From Ctena decussata (taxonomy: Eukaryota > Mollusca > Bivalvia > Lucinida > Lucinidae), in contig OZ022498.1 of NCBI GenBank assembly GCA_963989385.1, positions 5,463,501-5,527,500 of the forward strand: DNA of 64,000 nucleotides, written 5' to 3'. The translations under genes were made by a program, and so were the position numbers. Positions 56,095 through 64,000 of the stretch are shown here, in pieces. Position 1 is the stretch's first letter, and each line of letters begins with the position of its first letter. The notes beneath the pieces were generated by a model. That model was given only the letters and a program-made list of their open reading frames with translations, searched no databases and was not told where the DNA came from.

Positions 56095-56260
56095 TTTGTT
56101 GTTGCATTTGATGTTTAACGGCCCAGTAGACAGCTAAGGTCATGCCAAACCGGTCAGCCATAGTACTCACACTGTTCCTGGCCAGGCTTAGAGCTCCTAA
56201 GTGGCTACCCAGTACTGAGTGTACATACTTTTTCACCAGTAACTAATAACTGCCCTTCTC
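56095..56260 (-). mobile_element. SINE fragment lacking its tRNA head
   Basis: GATGTTTAACGGCCCAGTAG, AGCTAAGGTCATGCC, CCTGGCCAGGCTTAGAGCTC and CACCAGTAACTAATAACTGC follow the order of the SINE at 4644-4922, but the tRNA-derived part is missing. Confidence 0.75.
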
Positions 56261-57547
56261 CCCTTGACCTGCAGTCCGACATGCTGCCGACTGCGCAAGC
56301 GCGGCGGCTGGCTTGTTGGACTTCGAACTGTGGAACCTTCTACAAAGTGTGTTCAAAGAACCGCGGGAGGAGGGGGGGGGGGCAGGGGGACTAAAGATGC
56401 ACAGCAGCACAACAGGTTAGCAAAATAATTGACATGGTAGATCTAGGTCTGCGGAATTAAAATAGACACATCTTCTCATAAAGTGTAAAAAGCCTTACCG
56501 TCAGTTTGCGGTGGTGCGCAGGTTGGTTTGAGGTGTAAAGTGTCTAACATCTAAGTAAAAACAAATGTCGCTAATGTTTCTATAAATCGTGTGTAATAGC
56601 TTAAACCCATTCCTGTGTTTTCTTCCATAGAATGATATGTACTCTTAACAATGCCACTTAGATAAGTACACTTGAACAATTCTACAATGCGAACACTGTA
56701 AAAAATGTGTTCAGAATCAATGCAAAAAATGAAAATGCAGTCCGATTTTTTATGTGTTTAAAATCGTAACATGTTCAATTTGCAACATGTTTAGGTTTAT
56801 GTTTAGAAATTAAACATGTACAAAACTGGTTATATTTACCTTTTATTTTGAAAATTTCCTGTCAACATTTTCGTCTCTTTTTTTTTTTTCGTTCTTCAAC
56901 GGGGAAAAGAGAGAATGGATTCATCCGAAACGCGTAACAGAATAAAACGTGTTTAGCAGACTTTGTCCGGGAAAATAATAGAAAAGGCGTACATGTTTAG
57001 CTATATGGCATATTCCTAAACATTTTTGCACCTAAACATGTAACCAGTTGTGTTTTATAGCTAAGCGCCATTTTTACATCGAACAGTTAAGCCTCTGATA
57101 GGTATGCGCTGTATTAGCTGTTCACTGCATAGGTTTCGCGGGGCCTTAGCTTGCTGGTGCACACAGGGACAACTCCGACTGCGCAGATGCAGAATAATAG
57201 TCCATGGCATGACTACGATGGCTACCAGCAACTTTTCTTCTGGCATGGCTGACGTTCTCCTATACACATGGATATATATTTGCATAAAAATTATTTATCC
57301 CAGTCTTAAACGTATGTCCATATGCTAAACTTAAACCAAATTACTGGCAGGCATAAAATGAAAACGATGAAAGCCCGGACCAGCATACAGTCTTACAAGT
57401 TAGAGGCTTATGATTTCGCGAACATGTCTGCTCATTTTAAAACAGTGAAGTGCAGGATCAAAGTGTACGGATGTGCAAGGGAATCTGTGAAATCGTGGTG
57501 CTGGAAAACATGTAACCCATAGGACAAGAAGAAGTGTCAGAGTTTTG
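56261..57547. other. Unassigned sequence
   Basis: A slightly CpG-richer patch at 56270-56390 holds a G-run. AAACATGTTTAGG/TAAACATGTA words recur at 56780-56825 and 56990-57045. Overlapping plus and minus frames at 57061-57328 exclude each other; plus frame 57322-57522 is basic with five cysteines but matches nothing I know. Confidence 0.4.
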
Positions 57548-58274
57548 TCGCACCTGCTTTAGCAAGGTGCGATATAGGTATCCGGTTTTCCGTCCATCCG
57601 TCTGTCCACAATTTACACTGACCCAAGAGTTAAATCTCTCTCTATCTTAAACCAGTGTGTGGATTTTCACCAAACTTGCATGGCTACGTCATTGGGATAA
57701 ATACTAGACTCCATTAGGTTTTAATGACATTGACATAATTTTCAAGGTCACAGGATGATTTCATGTCTTCACCTCACTCCTACTGTTAAATTCCTCTCTA
57801 TTTTAAACTAATTGGTGGATTTCCACCAAACTTTCATAAATATACCAGTGGGAGAGTTTCTAGAGTTTATTTGGATTTGAGATCCTGACCCCATTTTCAA
57901 GGTCACAATACGACTACACGTTTTTTGTTTTGTTTTTGTTTTGTCGATTCTAGCGTTGAATCCCTCTCTATCCTAAACGAACGGGTGGATTTCCATAGAA
58001 CTTGCGTGGATATATCAGTGGAATGATTACCAGAATATATAAGGTTATGTGACCGTGACCCTATTTCCAAAGACACAGGATTACTCAATGTCCATCTGTC
58101 CATATTTTACGTCAACCCACAGGTGGATTTCCTCCAAACTTGCAATTATTGTCATTAGGACAGTACTAATAGATGGTTAGGTTTTGGTGACTTTGACTCC
58201 AATTTCATGGTCATTGGAGAACTTTTCTTGAACCCATTGGCGCATTATACATGTATTGTGCATTGCAGGTGCGA
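57548..58274. mobile_element. Four-unit tandem element with 10-bp inverted ends
   Basis: TCGCACCTGC (57548-57557) and GCAGGTGCGA (58265-58274) are exact complements. Between them lie about four units of roughly 165 bp. Each has TCTCTCTAT, GTGGATTT(C/T)CACCAAACTT and CAAGGTCACA-type motifs, preceded by CCGTCCATCCGTCTGTCC. Same architecture as the 12774-15103 and 32237-34643 elements but unrelated in sequence. Minus frames at 57903-58103 and 58177-58371 are incidental. Confidence 0.7.
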
Positions 58275-58374
58275 AAGAGCTTTCCGCAGAGTTCTTGTTT
58301 TCCTTCTTTCTTTCACCAACGCGTGAGAATAGGTGCCGTATGGCATGTGTCTGTCTACAGCAAACACTCAAGGT

Positions 58375-58630
58375 TGGTTGGTTACTTGCTTGGAGTTTAA
58401 CGGCCCTTTGAGACAGTATTTCAGTCTATATCGAGCCGTCTCCCAAATAGTGGGAGAGAAAAGAGAAAGTGTAGATGAGAAAAAAACTGCCAAAACAATC
58501 CCCTTCTACACCTTCTGCAAGCACAACAGGCTCTTGCCCTACCTCAGCCCAATATCAGTTGGACGCCCCAGTACCAAAAGTTCATGGCACCTTCGCTCCA
58601 TTCAACCACCCTGCAATCACTCTGGAGAGT
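58375..58630. mobile_element. Dispersed SINE-like repeat R2, copy 2
   Basis: Matches 42575-42835: GGTTGGTTGG, CCCTTTGAGACAGTATTTCA, CAAAACAATCCCCTTCTACA, CTCTTGCCCTACC, GGACGCCCCAGTACC. Plus frames 58333-58716 and 58584-58799 run through it and are not accepted as genes. Confidence 0.7.
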
Positions 58631-60219
58631 CTTACATTTGCATATTCATGAGGATTCATATAGAGATGGGGCGAACAAGGAAAACTTTCAGCAGATGGCA
58701 CGGGTACGCTTATTGATTTTTGTCTTCATTTGTTCGAATGTATGCCATCACAGCGGACCAGACAATTTTAAAGCTGGGGATATCGTTTTTCGACGCTAAC
58801 GTCACCAAAAATGCAACGTTAGGTCAGAGGGTGGAAGTACTAAATTTCTTATTGTGACGTCAAACAAATGAATTTTGCAAAAAGAAAGGTACCACTGAAA
58901 AGGTAAAATATTGTTATATCAAGAAATGCTAAAAAGTAAAAATGAGAAAATTTGCCCTTAAGGGCCCTTTTGCTGCGTTGCGCGTCAAATAGTAGTGCTA
59001 GAAAGGAAGGAGGAAAAGTTTGCGACCGAATTTTAACGTACATTGATTTTGTGACCTAGTTTAAGGTTACTTGCAATAAGGAAAACTTTATGCTGACTAA
59101 AATTGTACCCATAATCACGAGAATTTCATTAGTTTTGCAATATTCCTTACCTTATTTGGTAAAATATTTTGCAAACATTACAAGTACATGTTAATTGTTA
59201 TCATCAGTCCTTTTCATGTATGGTTGTTGCAAATACAAGGTCAAATGCTTAGGTGGATGTGAAAAATACAACGTTTGGCCTTTCTTTTTACATAATGATA
59301 TATATAAATAAAATATATGTCAATAAAGCAGATTAACGAGGAACATATAAATCTAACTACTTGCTGACTTGAGACAGACAGAGGCAGAAGCCGAGAGCCC
59401 ACTTTTCCATACAATTCTGAAAATAACCCTCTCTACTACTGTCATTGCTCATCACATTTTTACGGTCATGGGTACCAGCTTGGTGCCAAACATCTTGGGC
59501 GTAGTTTCACTGCGCATTCGGGCGAACTGTTGACACAGAATATGCAGACCAGGTTCAGATATGGGTCCTCGGTTTTGGTATATGTTCGCTCTAAAAAAGG
59601 AAAGCCGTTGTGGTTTACTCAGATTAATATCTCAATGCCTGGGGTGACTGCGGTAAAAATACAGAAATAGTAAAGCTACACGTTTTCAGTGGATAAATAC
59701 ATGGGGTATTGTCTGTGGTATTAGTTAGAGAAAATGAGACTTCGAGTTTCCCAGAAATGCTAAATTAATTTTATTATGGAAACTTAAAATTCCATTTTTT
59801 TATGTAGCGTTTTTAATTCTCTTGAGTGTATTTACTATAACATACTGCGTAAGTACTGTTTTCACATGATTTAAAACACAGGATTTAAGTCAGTAACACT
59901 CTGTACTTCGGTAAGCTGACATAGTTTAGTTCTCTGTGATGGAAATCTGAGAACTGCGACAAAGTATCCCGAGCGGACGCAATTACTGTGATGCATCACG
60001 GGGGCTATTAAAAAAACCTTCATTCAAATTTGATGATAGGTGTTTTAAACTTTCAGATGTGTCTCATTGCATCGAGTTAGGTGCGGTAAACATACTTAAA
60101 ACTGCGATTATGATAAACCTACCAAGCGACCATTAAAGATCAATTACATTAAAAGTTGGTACTTACTGGACTCACAAAAGATGTTTTCCAAGTGGTTTTA
60201 AAATATGAAACCTTAACAA
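58631..60219. other. Mostly unassigned sequence
   Basis: Contains TTAAGGGCCCTTTTGCTGCG at 58960, the inverted counterpart of 55110-55136. No supported gene. Confidence 0.4.
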
Positions 60220-60350
60220 TATTGACCCTCGCGTGTTTCAAACTTAATGGGTATTTGTGGTCTTGATTCTTTTAAATATGAAATCGTAAAAAGGATGTGC
60301 CTCGCATGCCTCAAACTTAATGGGCGCTTTAGGTCTTGACCCTTGTCTGA
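60220..60350. repeat. Direct repeat, ~73-bp unit, two copies
   Basis: TTTCAAACTTAATGGGTATT...GGTCTTGATTCTT (60236) and CCTCAAACTTAATGGGCGCT...GGTCTTGACCCTT (60309). Confidence 0.65.
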
Positions 60351-60526
60351 TGACACCGCTTAATCACCATATTTGCATCTATGACAGACATCTGATGCAG
60401 CTTCAAGGCATTCGTATTTCGATATTAATAAACTCAGCAAAACAGAGACATGTCGTTTTTTGTTTTGTTATTTTTTTCTCTTTTTTTGTCATTTCTTGGG
60501 TTTTGAGAAATCAGACATATGATATA

Positions 60527-60775
60527 GTTGACGCACACAGACCTGTCCCTTTGACCCCTAATTTGAATAAATTTGTAGGTTCAGTTGATTTCGCAGATAG
60601 GAATGCGAGAAATATAGTACAATCTTAAGCCATCCTTTAAAGATGTGTTTGTTGACGCAACTGATCTGTCCCTTTGACCCCTAATTTTAACATATTTGTA
60701 GGTTCAGTTGATTTCACAGATAGGGATGCGAGAAATTTAATACAATCTGAAGCCATCCTATAAGATGTGTTTGTT
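60527..60775. repeat. Tandem duplication, ~122-bp unit, two copies
   Basis: Both copies contain CTGTCCCTTTGACCCCTAAT, TTTGTAGGTTCAGTTGATTT, GATGCGAGAAAT or AATGCGAGAAAT, TACAATCT and AGCCATCCT. About nine in ten positions agree by eye. Confidence 0.85.
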
Positions 60776-60784
60776 GTACTCGGT

Positions 60785-60870
60785 GAATGGATGGATGACT
60801 TGCGATTTTCGTCCTTTTAACAGTGTTTCATTTATATCAGGAATATGGGAGGGTGATAATGACACCTACC
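60785..60870 (-). mobile_element. SINE family C tail fragment
   Basis: GGATGGATGACTTGCGATTT, TTTTAACAGTGTTTCATTTA and ATCAGGA match the tails at 29870 and 62036. No tRNA-derived head. Confidence 0.7.
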
Positions 60871-61504
60871 ATGACCCTTCTCCTGTTCTTAAATGAAGAC
60901 CATATGAGCAGGATTGGTAGGTTGGAAGTTTTATTTTGCAAATAGCGTAACTCTGTATCACACTGGTCCTTAAAATCGGCCAGGTCAGGGTCAACACTAT
61001 TTGCCATCTTGTCTCCGTTTCAGCAGTAACCCAGGTCGAAATATGAATGTGACGAGGATTAAAATTTCAATGAAAAAATCTGACAGAAAAGGCAAAAATT
61101 CTTGGGTAGGTAGGAACACATCAAACAGAATTTTCATCACTGACCTAACACATAATCACTCCTCTTATAATTCGCGGGAATTTCGAACTGAAAATGAATA
61201 ACTTCATGCATTTATGAATATTATACCAGTCACACTTGCATCTATGTACTGACTTTTTGTAAAGTTTTTCGCATATGTTGACTATGGGCACAACTGCTTG
61301 GTGGCACTTTACCGGAGTCGGTACAAACAAAGTTCATTGGTCCTCAAGTAACAGCACTTTTGATTCGGAACCAGGATGATCCTGTGTATTCAAGAAGACA
61401 ATATATAATTCGTTTTAATCGCAAACTGGAAACAACACCCTGCAAATTCATATCAAACCAAGATGGCAAAAATGGCACAAAGCGCGAGTGGGGTAGTGGG
61501 AGGG
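60871..61504. other. Unassigned sequence
   Basis: Frames at 61001-61201, 61145-61330 and 61344-61584 overlap on opposite strands and show no domain. Confidence 0.35.
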
Positions 61505-61718
61505 GAACGTGGGTAAATGGATGCATGACTCGCTATTTTACTTTTTTAAAGGATTTCAGTCAAAAAAGGACAATTGGAGAGTGATAACGAAAAGCTGTGT
61601 GAATGGAACCCCGTTTACAGTTGGAAAAAAGTACTACCTTGTGCAGTATTCGAACCCAGGATGCTTAGATCAGCAGGCCAGCGCTTCAGCCACTGAGTTG
61701 CAGCGGTTCTTGAGATGA
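61505..61718 (-). mobile_element. SINE family C copy
   Basis: The minus-strand B box TGGGTTCGAATAC (about 61649-61661) and a tRNA-like head ending near 61718. The body GGAACCCCGTTTACAG and tail GGATGCATGACTCGCTATTT match the other family C copies. The plus frame 61509-61718 is incidental. Confidence 0.7.
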
Positions 61719-62023
61719 TGGTGGGATGGGATTCATTATACGTCTTTACTCCAGCTCACCAATCCATAAACATGTACAAGCATTGTGAATTGTATCCCTC
61801 TGAATTACCTGGCTATTATTTCAACGGGCGATAAAACTGAACCATTTCACAAAAATTGAAGTCAAGTATTAATTAACACCTAGCCTCTACAATGAGTCTA
61901 AAAATGTACGCGAGTCATATAGCATAGTTACGCACCGAAACGCCTTTGCATTTGCATTAGTTTAAACATATTTATTGTATATAAACTGTACACGATTACA
62001 TTATAAACATGACATAAACAAAC
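61719..62023. other. Unassigned sequence
   Basis: No feature was recognised. Confidence 0.35.
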
Positions 62024-62229
62024 AATAGGATCAGATGATGGATGACTTGTGATTTTACGGCCTTTTCAACAGTATTTCAGTTATATCAGGACGATGTAAG
62101 GATGATTATTAAAGGCTTTGTGCAATGGAACCCCGTTTACGGTAGAAAGATTCTCGCCTCAAGCGGTCCGCTAGATCATTAGGCCAGCGCTTAACCCTCT
62201 GAGCTACCGGGGCTCCTAATAGGATCAGA
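62024..62229 (-). mobile_element. SINE family C copy with perfect 12-bp TSD
   Basis: The element (62036-62217) is flanked by AATAGGATCAGA at 62024-62035 and 62218-62229. On minus it begins AGGAGCCCCGGTAGCTCAGA (A-box-like TAGCTCAGAGGG), has a weak B-box-like GGCGAGAATC, then GGGGTTCCATTGCAC, and ends in the GGATGACTTGTGATTTTACG tail (plus orientation). It defines the full length of family C as about 182 bp here. Confidence 0.85.
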
Positions 62230-64000
62230 ACGGAATGCATTTGCATTCGTGTAGGAACGGACACCTACAAAACATGTGCCGAAAATGTATACACTCCACT
62301 AGCTAAGCTCAAAATCACGCTCTCGAGATATCTAAGGCAATTTTCTACTGCACTTATTTTATGACGATTTCGGAACCAAAGCAGGCATATTGTAAATGCA
62401 TGATAAAATTGCCGCGGATAAGGTGTTTCGACGTCGAAACCACCTCACTAATCGCCATGAAAACCCGTCTTCAGGATGTGGTAGTCATTCAGTCTTGTAA
62501 ATACGCCCAGGTGATTCTTCTAAAAGAACTGTGTCTTCCATTTCGCAATGGATTGCGCTATTTTGCATATTCATGCATAAGGGTCAGAAAGACAGGTCAT
62601 TTTGCGCCAACAATTTATGTCGATATATTGCACCTGCGCAGTTGTGCAGGCAGTGGACATGTCAACGACTTGATGGGAGGAAATAAGACGCTTTCACCTC
62701 CATGATTCTCCCAACCCTATAGGTCAAGAAGAGGACCATGATACCCTGAATCGCTCACAAGGTTTATTTCAGTGGAAAGAGGACAAATATACTGACACAA
62801 AAAAGAAACGTCCGTTTTCTAAGGTTCTGTATCTTTTAAAGCAGAACAGTTGTAGCCATAAAAAAATAAAACAAATTGTGTCCCGAGTAGAATGAGACCT
62901 ACATAGAAAAGAGTAAAAAAAAATGATTTAAGAGATTGTACTTTGTACGATTGTTTATTTGTATTCAATTTGTAACTTATTTACCGAAATGAGGTATTAA
63001 TTATTTATTTAAGTTTTCATTCTACGGCGTTGTGATATCGCATATACGGTGAAATTTGTCTTGAAAATAACTTGTTGGGGTCCATGTCTGTGTATCTAAA
63101 ATATTCCGGAATTTTCTATGTTTAACTCACCTACGAGTTCGGACTTATGTTTGTGTACTTTGACCACTATCATTTGTTTAAATTTAAGGTTGACAATTTT
63201 TTATGCTAACCCCATCAGTCAGGATTTTGGAATGATATTTGCAAGAGGACAGCAAGTACAGAACCTTGGCTTTATGTATAGATTATCAGAACTCAAGATT
63301 TCATAACAGAGACAAAGAAACTCAGAGAAACATAAGTAAATACCCCACCCATCTAAATATGCCTTGCAAAATGGGGAATATTTTTTAGGCTTTTGAATGG
63401 TTAGGTCACATTGTAACATAATATACGTGATACTGTCGGGTTACATCTATGCTAGTACAAGTAAAAGTACTTATAGCAATCTTTCACGCTTCAGTACGCA
63501 AGGATTAATTTACTTGAAACATTATTATACAGGCCGCTTTTAAAAACCTGCTTACACACAGGACTTGTTCACAATATTTTATCACATACCATTTCTTTTA
63601 TCACTTCTGACTAGCATACTTTTGACATAATAAAGGTTCAAGAAATTTCAAAAGAACAGTTTGTCTACGATAATAATAATAATAATAATAAAATACCCAC
63701 TCACTATTGGCTTTTGAAATAGGTTAATTCTTCATAAACATACGAAAATCGCTTATATTCTATACCAATTATTACGATCTGATGACGACGCAAATTATAA
63801 ATGGATTTCCAATATTAAAAAGATTAGTGCAGATGTTGGCCGTTATGACATATGGATAAAACGAAACGAAGTAAATGTATACTCAACAAAATGCTTATAA
63901 AACAAATTTTGTATGACCCGTTCCTGCGGAGTTGAAGATCAAACTTAAATAATTCCTCGAAGGGAAAAACATTATGGAATTTTTAAAGATACCATTGAAT
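62230..64000. other. Unassigned sequence with small features
   Basis: A palindrome TTTCGACGTCGAAA lies at 62426-62439, and an (AAT)n run at about 63669-63691. The plus frame 62361-62705 (114 residues, eight cysteines) and frames at 63118-63306 and 63219-63419 show no recognisable domain. Confidence 0.4.

Noticed and set aside
58333..58716. 127-residue plus frame
   Set aside because: It lies across dispersed repeat R2, whose other copy at 42575-42835 is not open.
62361..62705. 114-residue plus frame as a gene
   Set aside because: Irregular cysteines and no recognisable domain; within the length expected by chance for the less AT-rich stretch.

Overview
The window looks like gene-poor, AT-rich nuclear DNA from an animal, most likely a bivalve mollusc. 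This is inferred from the repeat types: tRNA-derived SINEs with a mollusc-type tail, tandem-repeat elements bounded by GCTCACCTGAGC, Penelope-like retroelement copies and Tc1/mariner fossils. No bacterial-style operon, rRNA gene, CRISPR array or clear multi-exon host gene is visible. Almost all long reading frames are chance or lie in repeats. The few that could be host coding are a 139-residue minus-strand frame with two CxxC pairs (4020-4439), a 70-residue minus-strand frame (35133-35345) whose C-terminal half is preserved in an inverted copy at 31707-31829, and weaker candidates at 16128-16379 and 35542-35733.

Layout. 0-2 kb: a degenerate ~150-bp tandem repeat, then an unusual CpG-rich block made of CGTACGG/CGTGCGG words. 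4-7 kb: the 139-residue frame, a young SINE with a perfect 13-bp target-site duplication (TSD), and an internally deleted mariner. 7-10 kb: direct and inverted repeats, then a frameshifted Penelope-like reverse transcriptase on the minus strand. 10-17 kb: a TTAAGGT-ended element, two further TACG-rich blocks, a 2.3-kb tandem element with perfect 12-bp inverted ends and alternating A/B units, SINEs and a microsatellite. 17-21 kb: three inverted-repeat elements. 21-28 kb: dispersed repeats, a GATA microsatellite, and a 5'-truncated Penelope-like copy inserted with a perfect 15-bp TSD into a tandem array. 31-36 kb: a 435-bp inverted duplication with coding-like conservation flanking a 2.4-kb element of five ~440-bp units. 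36-40 kb: clusters of a GATATC palindrome around a foldback element, an 869-bp near-complete palindrome, and solo Penelope-like tails. 42-64 kb: more SINEs, a second mariner fossil, local tandem duplications and unique AT-rich sequence.

The genes do not form a pathway. The main biology is repeat turnover: nested insertions, self-replicated tails, and at least six long inverted repeats that would fold into double-stranded RNA if transcribed. I found no convincing new defence or metabolic system. The best leads are the inverted coding-like duplication, the CpG-rich word repeats shared by three loci, and the GATATC-palindrome element.
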